Shown: positions 7,809 to 16,434, counted from the stretch's first letter. The stretch: DNA of 64,000 bases from Arthrobacter sp. D5-1 (GCF_017357425.1 NZ_CP014571.1:4526001-4590000), one strand, 5' to 3'. Notes: generated by a model from the letters alone, not told the origin. A program made the numbers and translations.

Positions 7809-8735
7809 TCACAATCCCTTGCCTCCCGTCACAGGAAGCACGGCCCCGGAAATGTAGGAGCCTTCATCCGAGGCAAGCAACACGTAGGCCGGGGCCAGCT
7901 CAGCAGGCTGCCCGGCCCTGCCCAGCGGCGTGTCCTGGCCGAACGTGGGAAGCTTGTCCGGCCATTCCGTAGCGGGAATCAACGGAGTCCAGATGGGTCC
8001 CGGGGCCACGGCGTTGACCCGGATTCCCTTGGGCCCCAGTTCTTCGGCCATGGCCTTGGTGAAGGCCACCTGGGCAGCCTTGGTCATGGCGTAGTCCACC
8101 AACTGGGCGGAGGGGTTGAAGGCCTGGATAGAGGCCGTGACAATGATCGATGCTCCTGGCCTCAGGTGGGGAATGGCCGCCTGCGCAGTCCAGATGAGTG
8201 AGTACAGGTTGGTCTTGAAGACGCGGTCAAACTCCTCCGTGGGGATGGTTTCCAGGCCTTCACGGTTCTTTTGGTAAGCGGCGTTCAACACCACCACGTT
8301 GAGACCGCCGAGTTCCTGCACGGTCCGCTCCACGATCTCGGCCGCGAACGCCTCGTCCCGCGCATCACCGGGCAAGAGGAGCACCTGCGAGCCGCACTCG
8401 CGGATCCATTCCGCCGTCGACCTTGCGTCTTCTTCTTCCTCCGGCAGGTAACTGATGGCTACCTTCGCGCCCTCGCGGGCGTAGGCGATAGCCACAGCGG
8501 CGCCGATCCCGGAGTCTCCGCCCGTGATGAGCGCGGTTTTGCCTTGCAGCCGGCCGTGTCCCACGTAACTCTTCTCGCCGTGGTCCGGCTGCGGATCCAA
8601 GGGCCGGGTCAGGCCCGGTTGTTCCTGCTCCTGTTGTGGGAACTCGCCGGAGTGGTATCCGCGACGGGGGTCCGCCGGCGGAGAGGTGAGACGATTCTGT
8701 GGCTGGCCGGAGTTGTCCGGATCATGATGAGTCAT
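7809..8735 (-). CDS. SDR family oxidoreductase (general-stress type)
   Basis: A 308-residue short-chain dehydrogenase with a long hydrophilic N-terminal extension of about 60 residues rich in Pro and Gln. The extension is typical of the GspB39/YhdF/YghA group. The NADP-binding loop is TGGDSGIG at 71-78 and the catalytic set is Ser202, Tyr215 and Lys219 (YAMTK). C-terminal TGGKGL closes the fold. Related proteins are stress-induced aldehyde or sugar reductases; the substrate is unknown. The gene precedes the isochorismatase-like gene with a 22-base gap. Confidence 0.88.
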   Translation of the reverse strand: MTHHDPDNSGQPQNRLTSPPADPRRGYHSGEFPQQEQEQPGLTRPLDPQPDHGEKSYVGHGRLQGKTALITGGDSGIGAAVAIAYAREGAKVAISYLPEEEEDARSTAEWIRECGSQVLLLPGDARDEAFAAEIVERTVQELGGLNVVVLNAAYQKNREGLETIPTEEFDRVFKTNLYSLIWTAQAAIPHLRPGASIIVTASIQAFNPSAQLVDYAMTKAAQVAFTKAMAEELGPKGIRVNAVAPGPIWTPLIPATEWPDKLPTFGQDTPLGRAGQPAELAPAYVLLASDEGSYISGAVLPVTGGKGL

Positions 8736-8839
8736 GATTGTTCCTTACCCGCATTCGGCGCCGCCTAACCGCGCTGACCGCTTCTCGCACTTACCGCTGA
8801 ATCCGTATCCGCCCTTCCCGCCATAACAGTCCGGAAAAA

Positions 8840-9640
8840 CTAGGTCCGCAGGGTTCGCGCCTTGACCATCAGGAACAGGCCGTACGCGATCAGCCCCACT
8901 GCCACGGCAGCCAGCAGGTACACCCCGTAGGGCTGCTCCCTGAGCGCCTTCAAACCGCCGTCGAGCCCGGTTGACTGTTCGGGTTGGGCCCGCACCGACG
9001 CGATGACCACCAGCAGGCCCACCAGGAAGAGGGCGATCCCCTTGGCGATGTACCCCACCACGCCTACCCCCATTTGGAACTTCTTCACCGAACTGTTGGA
9101 GGACAACGTCAGGTCCTTGGTGAATTTCCGGCGGAATCCCCGCACTGCGAAAACGATTCCCGTGATGGCGATGCCGGCACCAACGGCGACCAGCAGAAAC
9201 ACCCCAAACGGGGCCTTGAGGAGCGTGACGGTGAAGTCACTGCTGGACTCCCGGCTGTTCTGGCCCTTGCCGGCAATGAAGGAGACGATGGTGGTGGCGA
9301 GGGCAGCGAAGACGATCGCCTGCCCTATGGCGGACAGCTTCTTGGTGATCTTGTCCGAGCCGTTCCGGTGGCCAAGGATGGCGTTTCCCAGTTGCCACAG
9401 TGCCAGCGCGGCGCAAGCAGCGAAGCACGCCCAGAGCAGCAGCGGCCCATAGGGCTGGCTGGCGAGGGACGTCACGGCCCCGCTGACATCGGCTTCGCCG
9501 CTGCTTCCGAACGCCAGTTGGAGGGCAATGACGCCAATGAGCACGTGCAGGATTCCGCTGACCACATACCCGCCGCGCGCAACAGCGGCAAAGGCCTGCG
9601 AATTCGACGCTTCCTCAGCCACTTCGGCGGCCTTCCTCAT
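8840..9640 (-). CDS. DUF1206 membrane protein
   Basis: A 266-residue integral membrane protein with six predicted spans arranged as three two-helix DUF1206 units. These begin FAAVARGGYVVSGILHVLIG, LSAIGQAIVFAALATTIVSF and MGVGVVGYIAKGIALFLVGL. The repeated R/K-G-x2-Y-x2-G-I pattern at the start of each unit is the family mark. Function is unknown. The start has AAGGAAGAG directly upstream. Confidence 0.88.
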   Translation of the reverse strand: MRKAAEVAEEASNSQAFAAVARGGYVVSGILHVLIGVIALQLAFGSSGEADVSGAVTSLASQPYGPLLLWACFAACAALALWQLGNAILGHRNGSDKITKKLSAIGQAIVFAALATTIVSFIAGKGQNSRESSSDFTVTLLKAPFGVFLLVAVGAGIAITGIVFAVRGFRRKFTKDLTLSSNSSVKKFQMGVGVVGYIAKGIALFLVGLLVVIASVRAQPEQSTGLDGGLKALREQPYGVYLLAAVAVGLIAYGLFLMVKARTLRT

Positions 9641-9691
9641 CTCTTCCTTGATGACAAGCCTCCTTATTTATTGAGCTGCATCCATCGTCCC

Positions 9692-9747
9692 TTAAAGGAC
9701 GCCGGGCAGGGTACCTCCCGGATGGGGGAGGTGCCTGCCCGCTTTAA
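9692..9747 (-). terminator. long imperfect hairpin
   Basis: The arms CGGGCAGGGTACCTCCC (9703-9719) and GGGGGAGGTGCCTGCCCG (9724-9741) pair with one bulge. They are extended by TTAAAG/CTTTAA outside. It lies between the small gene at 9779-9967 and DUF1206, so it most likely ends the small gene's transcript. Confidence 0.55.
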
Positions 9748-9778
9748 AGCTCCAGGTTTCTGGGTCAGTACGACCCTT

Positions 9779-9967
9779 CTAGAAACCGACCACCGACTGC
9801 GGCCAGATGCTGCGCAGTCCTACGCCCAGCGGGTTGAACTGCTCACGGACGGCCACACGCGTCTGGCCGAGAACCTCGCCGGCATGCCGGACGGCCTCTG
9901 CGGTGCCTGACAGGGCGTCATGAACGACGCTGGCGTTCTGGGACTGGGTGGAGATCTGGTCAGTCAT
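9779..9967 (-). CDS. small protein of unknown function
   Basis: A 62-residue hydrophilic, helix-prone protein (MTDQISTQSQNASVVHDAL, then AEAVRHAGEVLGQTRVAVRE). AGGAAGGA lies about 10 bases before the ATG, and a hairpin follows the stop, so it may form its own transcription unit. There is no membrane segment or known motif. Reality rests on the ribosome site and terminator. Confidence 0.5.
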   Translation of the reverse strand: MTDQISTQSQNASVVHDALSGTAEAVRHAGEVLGQTRVAVREQFNPLGVGLRSIWPQSVVGF

Positions 9968-10086
9968 TTGGGTGGTCCTTCCTGGAAGCTCCGTCAGCGG
10001 TTGGCTGATGTTTCAACCATCGGACGGAGCCCTCAAGAAGGGCGCCGGGTCATCTCAAGATTCGCTCAAGATTCCGGGCCGGCACT

Positions 10087-11988
10087 TCAGAGGGCGAACT
10101 CCACTTCCAGCACCTGGTCCGGGCCCAAGGCGAGGCGGGCGCTGACGCTGGCGCCGTCGTCGAACAGCTCAAAAGCGGGAGGAGGCCCGACGGCGGGAGG
10201 AACCCAGGCAGGCGGCTCGCCGCCGAGGTACACCAGGGAGGCGAAACAGCTGCGCTCCCCGGACAGTCTGCCCTCCAGATAGCGGCAACTGGCAAAGGCG
10301 CCAAAAGGGGACACCCCATGGGCCTGATACGTGCCGCTGTCCGTGTAGCCGTGGAGCGGCCAGATGGCTGTGTGCAGCCGGCCGTCAGCAAGGACGCCGC
10401 TGCTTGGCATCGGCTGATCACCCGCGAGCGCATATCCGCCGTCCCGGACCGCGAGGATGGAGCTGTCCGGCGCCTCCACTGCGTGCACCCGTAGTTCGTA
10501 TCCGCCTGCAGCGGCGGTCCCCGTCGCGGCGCGCCAGTCCGAATCAGCGGGATCCTCGGCATCGTTCCACACCGGGGCGTGCCAACTGGCTGCTTGCCCC
10601 GGCCCCGCAGGCAGCCGGTGGATCCGCGAGCGCCGGCTTGGCGTCCCAGCATCGTTGAGGAGGGCGAAGTGGTTGTCGACGGGGTGCTCCGTGAACAGCG
10701 GCGCCGTATGGCTTGAATAGGCGAGGCGGCGGTAGAGGGGATCATCCGGGCCGGGCGCATAGTACTTGTCGCTGCCATGGTTGAGGAGGCGGGCGATGCC
10801 GTCCGCAGCAGTGGAGTGGAGCAGGTAGTTGGGGGCTTCGGCATGCTTTAGGCCGTCTGCGGCTTCCAGGGGCGAAGGCTCCTCAACGGCGGTCCACACC
10901 GGGTGGTCGGCGGGAAGGAGCAGCCCGACGAATGCCTTGGAGGTCCAGTACGGCGAGGCCGGCCCGGAGTATTCCTGGGTCATCGGTTCAAAAGCGCCGA
11001 GCCATCCCAGTGACGGCAGGCCGTCGTCGTAGGCTCCGTTGTCGAGGAAGTACTTTGCTGCACCGCTGGCGATCCTGCGGGTCTGGCCGGGGGCGAGCGG
11101 CGTTGCGCAGATCGCCTCTCCCATGAAGAGGGGCGCGACGGCGGCGTAACGGTAGATCGGGGAGCGGCCTTGGAACATCGGGGCACCGTTGGCGCCGAAG
11201 AACCTGACATGGTCCTCCAGGAAGGTGGCGAGGCGGCGGCGGGAGATTTCAAGCCGGTGATCGGCTTGTGGATGCCGGCCGGCAGCAAACTCGGCCCACA
11301 GGATGGGGTACAAGTGCATGGCCCAACCGCAGTAGTAGTCGAAGAAGTCGCCGGTGCCGTCGTTGTCTCCGTCCCGGTACCAACCTCCGCCCGCGTACCA
11401 GTCGTCCAGCCTGTCCAGGCCATGCCCTATCTGGGCTGCGTTGTACTCAAAGCCCGCACCGGCCAGGAATTCGGCGATCATCACTTGGAAGAGCACCCAG
11501 TTGTTGTCCACACAGGTGCTGCGCGAGGAACCCCGCAGCCAGGCAGCCACCCGATCCTGTTGCGCAGCGGACAGCGTGTCCCACAACCAGGGCTTGGTGA
11601 GCTGGAGCCCCAGGACCACGGAGGCGGCTTCCACCATGGGCTGGGAGCGGTCGGTGATGGGCAGCCACGCTTCAGGCCCGTTCTTCTGCGTGCCGTGAAG
11701 CAGGCCCTCACGGTAAAAGTCCAGATGCCCGAAGGGGTCGCTGCCCTGCTCCCCCGCCACCCGGAAGGCCGCCAGCAAGAACGTCCGCGCGAAGCCCTCC
11801 AGGCCATCGGACACAGCTCCCGACGACGACGGGCGGCCACCCAGCCGGATGGCCGCCTTCAGCGGGGAGAAGTGGGGGCGCACCGCGAGTAACTGCTGAT
11901 CAGCGAAGGCTACCCAGTGTTCCCGGGTCCAGCCCGTGATGGGGCTGAGGTTAAAATCCGGGGCGGGCATGGTGATTGCGGTTGCCAT
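10087..11988 (-). CDS. DUF2264 domain protein
   Basis: The start at 11988 has GGAGAATC immediately upstream and gives 633 residues; 50 codons of open frame further upstream look non-coding. The first two thirds form an (alpha/alpha)-barrel-like DUF2264 domain with aromatic clusters such as GGWYRDGDNDGTGDFFDYYCGW, a motif that could line a carbohydrate-binding cleft. The C-terminal third is beta-rich. Relatives are often found with polysaccharide-degrading genes and resemble heparinase/alginate-lyase barrels, but no activity is established. It appears monocistronic. Confidence 0.85.
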   Translation of the reverse strand: MATAITMPAPDFNLSPITGWTREHWVAFADQQLLAVRPHFSPLKAAIRLGGRPSSSGAVSDGLEGFARTFLLAAFRVAGEQGSDPFGHLDFYREGLLHGTQKNGPEAWLPITDRSQPMVEAASVVLGLQLTKPWLWDTLSAAQQDRVAAWLRGSSRSTCVDNNWVLFQVMIAEFLAGAGFEYNAAQIGHGLDRLDDWYAGGGWYRDGDNDGTGDFFDYYCGWAMHLYPILWAEFAAGRHPQADHRLEISRRRLATFLEDHVRFFGANGAPMFQGRSPIYRYAAVAPLFMGEAICATPLAPGQTRRIASGAAKYFLDNGAYDDGLPSLGWLGAFEPMTQEYSGPASPYWTSKAFVGLLLPADHPVWTAVEEPSPLEAADGLKHAEAPNYLLHSTAADGIARLLNHGSDKYYAPGPDDPLYRRLAYSSHTAPLFTEHPVDNHFALLNDAGTPSRRSRIHRLPAGPGQAASWHAPVWNDAEDPADSDWRAATGTAAAGGYELRVHAVEAPDSSILAVRDGGYALAGDQPMPSSGVLADGRLHTAIWPLHGYTDSGTYQAHGVSPFGAFASCRYLEGRLSGERSCFASLVYLGGEPPAWVPPAVGPPPAFELFDDGASVSARLALGPDQVLEVEFAL

Positions 11989-12085
11989 GATTCTCCTGCA
12001 GGGGCACGTAGTAGTAGCCCCACCACAGTAGGAGTTCCATCCTTCGCATGACGCGAGTTGAACAATAGTGAACCCGACGCCAGGC

Positions 12086-12364
12086 CTACTGCATGAGGCG
12101 CTCGATGTCGGCAAAGCCCAGGCCCGAGGCAATCGCAAGGTCCGGAAGGCCTGCTCCCGCCGCCGTCGCGTTTCGCATGGCCCGTACCAGGCAATCCTCA
12201 GCCTGGTCCATTTCCCACTGCAACCCCTCCACCCGGGCGGCAGCTGTCCACACTTCGTCCAACACTCCGGTTCTTCGGGCCGTAGCGGCCTCGGTGATCA
12301 GTACTGGGGGCGTTACTTCGAGGGAAGCTCCACCTTGCGATTCCCTCACAACTACTGCAGTCAC
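12086..12364 (-). CDS. small HTH-like protein, paralogue of 61854-62255 product
   Basis: A 92-residue protein starting at GTG 12364 behind GGGAAGG. The N-terminus (MTAVVVRESQGGASLEV) and the C-terminus (AAGAGLPDLAIASGLGFADIERLM) resemble the product of 61854-62255. The C-terminal helix-turn-helix-like segment looks like the recognition part of a small DNA-binding fold. Both genes share CACATATAACTAG upstream. The function is unknown; a regulator or structural DNA-binding role is inferred. Confidence 0.6.
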   Translation of the reverse strand: MTAVVVRESQGGASLEVTPPVLITEAATARRTGVLDEVWTAAARVEGLQWEMDQAEDCLVRAMRNATAAGAGLPDLAIASGLGFADIERLMQ

Positions 12365-12400
12365 TTGGTGCCTTCCCGTGTAAGAATGTGTCTCGACAAA

Positions 12401-12413
12401 CTAGTTATATGTG
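12401..12413 (-). promoter_or_regulatory. shared upstream element CACATATAACTAG
   Basis: Read on the minus strand, CACATATAACTAG lies 37 bases before the start of the small HTH-like gene. The identical 13-mer precedes the paralogous gene (62294-62306). TATAAC could be the -10 hexamer. Confidence 0.5.
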
Positions 12414-12550
12414 AATCTAGCTAAATTGGCGAGTTGCGGTGGGGGTGATGCACATCACTAAAACTCGAGCGTGAGGAATCCCTGCATCTGCACGTCTTAT
12501 TCATGACGGCGCACAACAAGCGCTGCAACCAACGGACAGGAGCAATCGCC

Positions 12551-13051
12551 ATGACGATCCAGACGCACACCCCCGCAGATGTCCCGGCCAGGAACACCAC
12601 GGCGGGCGACAACCCCACAGCGGCCCATGACACCACCACTCCTGCACTGAATAAGGGCAAGGATGGCCGCGGGGCCACCACGGTTGCCGACGGCGTCGTC
12701 GCCAAAATCGCCGGCATCGCCATCCAGGAAATCCCGGGCGTCCACGCCCTCGGCGGCGGTGCTGCCCGCGCCATCGGCAACCTGCGCGAGAAGGTGGGCC
12801 AGAAGGACCTCACCCAGGGCGTCACCGTTGAAGTGGGCCAAACCCAGGTGGCCGTAGATGTCACCCTGGTTGTTGAGTACCCGCACCCGCTCCAGGAAGT
12901 AGCGGACAACGCCCGCGACGCCGTCTACACCGCCATCGAGGACCTGGTGGGCATGGAAGTGACCGAGGTCAACATCACCATCACCGACATCCACGTTCCT
13001 TCCGAGGATGAAGACGCAGACGACGCCGGGCGCGAGCCGAGGGTCGCATGA
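12551..13051 (+). CDS. Asp23/Gls24 family envelope stress protein
   Basis: A 166-residue protein read from ATG 12551 (ACAGGAG upstream). After a disordered Thr/Ala-rich N-terminus of about 45 residues comes a complete Asp23 domain. It runs from VADGVVAKIAGIAIQEIPGV through VTVEVGQTQVAVDVTLVVEY and LQEVADNARDAVYTAIEDLVGMEVTEVNITITDI. Asp23 proteins are abundant alkaline-shock proteins tethered to the membrane by AmaP. It heads a run of coupled genes at 12551-14829 encoding further Asp23-like and membrane-anchor proteins. Confidence 0.92.
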   Translation: MTIQTHTPADVPARNTTAGDNPTAAHDTTTPALNKGKDGRGATTVADGVVAKIAGIAIQEIPGVHALGGGAARAIGNLREKVGQKDLTQGVTVEVGQTQVAVDVTLVVEYPHPLQEVADNARDAVYTAIEDLVGMEVTEVNITITDIHVPSEDEDADDAGREPRVA

Positions 13052-13239
13052 ATCCCACCATCGCCGGCATAGCCATCGGAGCGGTCCTGGCCCTGGCAGG
13101 GTTGGCCTTTGGTTTCTGGGGCCTCCTGCTGACGGCACTGTTCATGGGCGCCGGGGCTGTGCTGGGCCGTTCCGCCGAGGGAAAGCTTGACCTGCGTGGC
13201 GTGCTGGATGCACTGCGGGGCAAGCGCTCCTCATCATGA
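13048..13239 (+). CDS. DUF2273-like small membrane protein
   Basis: A 63-residue protein with two closely spaced hydrophobic helices and a basic C-terminus (GRSAEGKLDLRGVLDALRGKR). The layout is that of DUF2273 partners encoded beside asp23 and amaP. It starts at an ATGA overlap with the Asp23 gene, so translation is coupled. It is likely a membrane component of the Asp23 assembly. Confidence 0.82.
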   Translation: MNPTIAGIAIGAVLALAGLAFGFWGLLLTALFMGAGAVLGRSAEGKLDLRGVLDALRGKRSSS

Positions 13240-13613
13240 ACCGCGCCGGAACGAACCGCCCCGGACATACCCGCATCACCCAGCACGCCCTCCGGAAAAC
13301 CCTGGAAGCCGTCACCGCCCAGGCGTTCCGGGTGGGAGCGGGAAACGTGGCAGCCGAGCTGGAGGACGATGCCGGCAAGCTCGGAGTAAGCCTCTCCGTC
13401 AAGCTGTCGCTCGCGCCGCTTCCGGGCCCGCGGAAAACCACAGCCACCGTCTTTCAGCAGGCTCAAACAGCACGAACACAACTGGTGTCCCGCGGCCTGG
13501 AGCTGACCGGGCTCGAGATCGGCCGGGTGGATATCCGCCTCGCCGGAGCCAAGGAGCAGCCCCGTACCAAGGAACACTCCACGGAACGACTCAAGGAAAG
13601 GAGCGTGCTGTGA
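13236..13613 (+). CDS. divergent Asp23-like protein
   Basis: A 125-residue soluble protein overlapping the preceding stop by 4 bases. The order helix (RKTLEAVTAQAF), strand (KLGVSLSVKLSLAP), helix (VFQQAQTARTQLVSRG) and strand (GLEIGRVDIRLAG) matches the Asp23 fold, although sequence identity to the first gene is low. The C-terminal tail is charged. It could pair with the other Asp23-like proteins; annotation is by fold pattern and operon position. Confidence 0.7.
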   Translation: MNRAGTNRPGHTRITQHALRKTLEAVTAQAFRVGAGNVAAELEDDAGKLGVSLSVKLSLAPLPGPRKTTATVFQQAQTARTQLVSRGLELTGLEIGRVDIRLAGAKEQPRTKEHSTERLKERSVL

Positions 13614-14191
13614 ACCAGGACCGAACCCAACGGCGGATGATCCGTCGGGAAACGCACTCTTCGCGGGCTCTTCCGTCCATCCTTTCCGCCTGCATCCTCA
13701 TGGTCGTCTTCCTCTGGCTCGCAGTGGAAGCCGTGCTGTGGATACTTAAGGACCAGGCGTTGCTGGCAAGCCCCGCACAGATGCTCCAGTGGCTCGTGGA
13801 CCTTCCGGTCACCACACTCCCGGTGGGAATGGCAGCTGCGGGAGCGGGCCTTGGAATTCTGGGCCTGCTGTTGCTGGGACTTGCCGTGGGCAGGGGACGG
13901 AAGGCCCGACGCTCCCTGGCGAGCCGGCGCGCCGCCGTGGTGGTGGACGACGACGTGATCGCCGCAGCTCTCTCCAACACCACCCGGCTCGCCGCCGGCC
14001 TGGCCCCCGGGCAGGTGACCACCACCGTCGGTGGACGGTCCGTACGCGTCCGGGTGCGTCCGACGTCGGGCGTTCCGTTGGACCTTGAGTCCGTGACAAC
14101 AGTGGTCGACGGCGAACTGGCCGCCTTTGCGCTGGACCGCCGGACCTCATCTGATGTCCAGGTATTGAACCAAGGAGCAGTGGGGCAATGA
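13610..14191 (+). CDS. DUF6286-like membrane protein with Asp23-like cytosolic domain
   Basis: The GTG at 13610 lies in a GTGA overlap and is preceded by AAGGAAAGGAG; the 193-residue product begins MNQDRTQRRMIRRE. Two membrane helices (about 22-46 and 66-90) are followed by a soluble domain, VDDDVIAAALSNTTRLAAGL then SVRVRVRPTSGVPLDLESVT. This resembles the C-terminal part of actinobacterial Asp23-operon membrane proteins (DUF6286). It probably anchors Asp23-type proteins at the membrane. Some upstream in-frame codons are open but overlap real genes. Confidence 0.75.
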   Translation: MNQDRTQRRMIRRETHSSRALPSILSACILMVVFLWLAVEAVLWILKDQALLASPAQMLQWLVDLPVTTLPVGMAAAGAGLGILGLLLLGLAVGRGRKARRSLASRRAAVVVDDDVIAAALSNTTRLAAGLAPGQVTTTVGGRSVRVRVRPTSGVPLDLESVTTVVDGELAAFALDRRTSSDVQVLNQGAVGQ

Positions 14192-14829
14192 GGCAAACAA
14201 ACCGTGCACTGAACCGTATCCTGCTTGCGCTCCTGGGCCTTGCACTGCTGGGAGCCGGTGGCGCAGTCATTGCAGCTGGCACCATGCCGGGAGCAGCGGA
14301 TACCTGGACAGCAGTGGCATCGTCCGTCCGCGAATCCGCCAGGAACCTCGTGGGCGCCGCACCTCTACCGGACCCCGTCCGGAGTTGGTGGCTGGTGGCA
14401 GGAATCGCCGTGTTGCTTGTGGGGATCGCCCTCAACGCAGCCTGGCTCGCCTCCCAAGGCGGAGGACGCACTCCTCGCCTCGCCGAGCAACTGGACGGGA
14501 CGGTCGCAGGCAACGGCCCCCCGGGGACAGGCGGGGCCCGGGGCCGGACAGTGGTGGATGTCAGCCTGGTCTCCAGAGCCCTCCGGGAAGCCCTAGGCGG
14601 GAACCGCGACGTCCTTGCCACGTCCGTTTCGGCGTGGGAGTCACGGCGGGGAACCGCCCTCCGGCTCCGCGTGGAAGCCCGCAAGGGAAGCTCGCCACGC
14701 GAACTTGCCGACACCGCCGAAGAACTCATCCGCGAAATAGATGCCCTGCTGGGACATCCCATCCCCGTCCTGATCCGAATTACCAGCGGCGCCCGAACCC
14801 AGGTGTCAGGATCCCGACGTGCACGTTAA
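14188..14829 (+). CDS. AmaP-like alkaline shock membrane anchor
   Basis: A 213-residue protein with a first hydrophobic helix at about 10-30 and a second at about 68-90. The cytosolic domain (VVDVSLVSRALREALGG, TALRLRVEARKGSS, IPVLIRITSG) repeats the Asp23-like strand-helix-strand pattern. The overlap of start and stop (ATGA) couples it to the preceding gene. AmaP in staphylococci recruits Asp23 to the membrane, and a similar role is inferred. It is the last gene of the first coupled block. Confidence 0.78.
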   Translation: MRQTNRALNRILLALLGLALLGAGGAVIAAGTMPGAADTWTAVASSVRESARNLVGAAPLPDPVRSWWLVAGIAVLLVGIALNAAWLASQGGGRTPRLAEQLDGTVAGNGPPGTGGARGRTVVDVSLVSRALREALGGNRDVLATSVSAWESRRGTALRLRVEARKGSSPRELADTAEELIREIDALLGHPIPVLIRITSGARTQVSGSRRAR

Positions 14830-14905
14830 CCGCTGGAACGCACTTCTCTCCACTCAAACCTGCGCGGCACCACAGAGCACGCGCACTGAAAGAAAAGGGA
14901 ACACC

Positions 14906-15136
14906 ATGGGAATCAACGACAAGATCAGCAACGCTGCCACCGAACACCTCGGCGCTGCCAAGGAAGGTGCCGGAAAACTGACCGGCGACCAGTCACTGGA
15001 GCGCGAAGGCCAGCACGATCAAGCCCAGGCAAAACTCCAGCAGGCAGGCGAGAAGGTCAAGGACGCTGCCGCCGACATCGGAGACAACATCAAAGATGCG
15101 GCCCGGAAACTCAAAGAGGGTTTCACCGGGAAGTAG
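14906..15136 (+). CDS. CsbD family general stress protein
   Basis: A 76-residue hydrophilic, Lys/Ala/Asp-rich protein starting MGINDKISNAATEHLGAAKE. The CsbD pattern is GKLTGDQSLEREGQHDQAQAKL followed by an amphipathic helical tail. CsbD proteins are induced by general stress and have no known catalytic activity. It sits between the Asp23/AmaP block and the ECF sigma gene with its own ribosome site, and is followed by a strong terminator. Confidence 0.92.
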   Translation: MGINDKISNAATEHLGAAKEGAGKLTGDQSLEREGQHDQAQAKLQQAGEKVKDAAADIGDNIKDAARKLKEGFTGK

Positions 15137-15145
15137 GCCCCTCCC

Positions 15146-15177
15146 GGGCCGGCCCCTTACCGATGGGGGGCCGGCCC
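15146..15177 (+). terminator. GC-rich terminator after csbD-like gene
   Basis: GGGCCGGCCCC (15146-15156) and GGGGCCGGCCC (15167-15177) pair perfectly around a 10-base loop, followed by a short CTTT. It separates the Asp23/CsbD block from the sigma-factor block. Confidence 0.75.
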
Positions 15178-15217
15178 CTTTCCACCACTAACCTCGACCC
15201 CACTGGGAAGGCAGAAC

Positions 15218-15802
15218 GTGACTGGTTCACCCGTGGCGCAGCACCAACTGGACCTCGTTCCGGATGCCTTGCTGGCCGGCCGGGCAGCAGACGGTGACAC
15301 GGCAGCTTTCGAAGCGCTTGCCCGTCGCCACGGCCCTCTGATGCGGGCCACCGCCCGCCGGTTGACCGGCAGCCTGGCGGACGCCGATGACGTGGTCCAG
15401 GAAACACTGGTGCAGGCCTGGAAACAGCTGGACACCCTCCGGGAGCCTGCCGCCGTCAAAGGCTGGCTGTTGAGGATCCTTGGCAGCCGCAGCATCGACC
15501 ACCTCAGGAAACGACGCCACCACATGGATCTGGACGACGTGGAAAACCAGCGCGATGACAGCCCCCGGACGAGAACCCAGGATCCGGAAAACAACGCAGT
15601 CAATGCCTCCCGGGTGGAAGCCCTCAAGGCCGCACTGGCCGCACTCCCCGAGGAACAACGACGCTGTTGGGTACTCAAGGAGTTCAATGACCAGAGCTAC
15701 GAAGAGATTGCGCTGACGTTGAACATCAGCCCAGCCAGTGTCCGCGGCCGGTTGGCCCGGGCACGGATCACGCTCGCACGCACCATGGAGGAATGGCGAT
15801 GA
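15218..15802 (+). CDS. ECF-type RNA polymerase sigma factor
   Basis: The GTG at 15218 is preceded by GGAAGG; 194 residues. Sigma region 2 spans about 28-95 (FEALARRHGPLMRATARRL, DADDVVQETLVQAWKQ, VKGWLLRILGSRSIDHLRKR). Region 4 spans about 130-187 (LAALPEEQRRCWVLKEFNDQ, YEEIALTLNISPASVRGRLARARITL). Only these two regions are present, as in ECF sigmas. Its stop overlaps the start of the zinc-finger anti-sigma gene, the usual sigma/anti-sigma arrangement. It probably drives stress-response genes; the target promoters were not identified. Confidence 0.93.
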   Translation: MTGSPVAQHQLDLVPDALLAGRAADGDTAAFEALARRHGPLMRATARRLTGSLADADDVVQETLVQAWKQLDTLREPAAVKGWLLRILGSRSIDHLRKRRHHMDLDDVENQRDDSPRTRTQDPENNAVNASRVEALKAALAALPEEQRRCWVLKEFNDQSYEEIALTLNISPASVRGRLARARITLARTMEEWR

Positions 15803-16434
15803 ACACCCCCAGCGACACCCTCGAATGCGGGCACAGCCTTGCGGATCTCAGTGCCTATCTGGACACGGGACAGATTGATGATCCCGCCCACCTGGAGAGG
15901 TGCCCCGAATGCCAGGCCGCGTTGGCCTCCTTGCGCCATCTCTCCCAACTCGGCGGAGATTTGCTCCGGTCCGATGTAGCAGACGCGGGCTCAGGCAATG
16001 ACGACTGGATGCAGTCCATCCTGGACAACCTGCGCCTGGAACTGCGGCCCGGACGGAGCATTCCCTTGCAGGCGGAACACCCGGATGACACGCTCTGGGA
16101 ATCCGAAGGAGCCATCTCCGCCCTGATCCGGTCCGTGGCCGATGCACTCCCTGGAACAGCCGCCGGCAAATGCCGGCTGCAGGGAGAGGTGACCACCATG
16201 GGAGCCCCCATCACCGTGGAGGTGGAAGTGGCCGTGGTGTACGGACACCCGATGGAAGAACGCGCAGCCACCCTCCGCGACGAGCTGGCAAGGACCCTGG
16301 CAGCCCAGACAGAACTGAACATCCAAGCCATCAATATCACCGTGACGGACGTCCTTGAGCCGCCGGCACCGCCGGTCCAGCCCACAGATACACCCGCCAC
16401 CACCGGACCGCTGAGCACGGAGGACCAGCCATGA
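15799..16434 (+). CDS. zinc-finger anti-sigma factor fused to Asp23-like domain
   Basis: The start at 15799 has GGAGGAA seven bases upstream; 211 residues. The N-terminus is a ZAS/zf-HC2 anti-sigma domain with the H-x3-C-x2-C zinc motif HLERCPEC and a preceding Cys-Gly-His. From about residue 95 an Asp23-like domain follows (GAISALIRSVADAL, ITVEVEVAVVYGHPMEERAATLRDEL, LNIQAINITVTDV). No membrane helix is present, unlike most sensory anti-sigmas. It presumably holds the ECF sigma factor and docks on the Asp23 membrane assembly, by inference. Confidence 0.85.
   Translation: MNTPSDTLECGHSLADLSAYLDTGQIDDPAHLERCPECQAALASLRHLSQLGGDLLRSDVADAGSGNDDWMQSILDNLRLELRPGRSIPLQAEHPDDTLWESEGAISALIRSVADALPGTAAGKCRLQGEVTTMGAPITVEVEVAVVYGHPMEERAATLRDELARTLAAQTELNIQAINITVTDVLEPPAPPVQPTDTPATTGPLSTEDQP

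Noticed and set aside
11989..12138. 50-codon extension of the DUF2264 protein
   Set aside because: The ATG at 11988 has GGAGAATC directly upstream; the extension is Cys/Ser-rich and unlike the family.
12475..12496. GGAAT-N13-CGTC as an ECF promoter before the Asp23 block
   Set aside because: The spacing is about 3 bases too short and the -35 deviates (GGAAT, not GGAAC).
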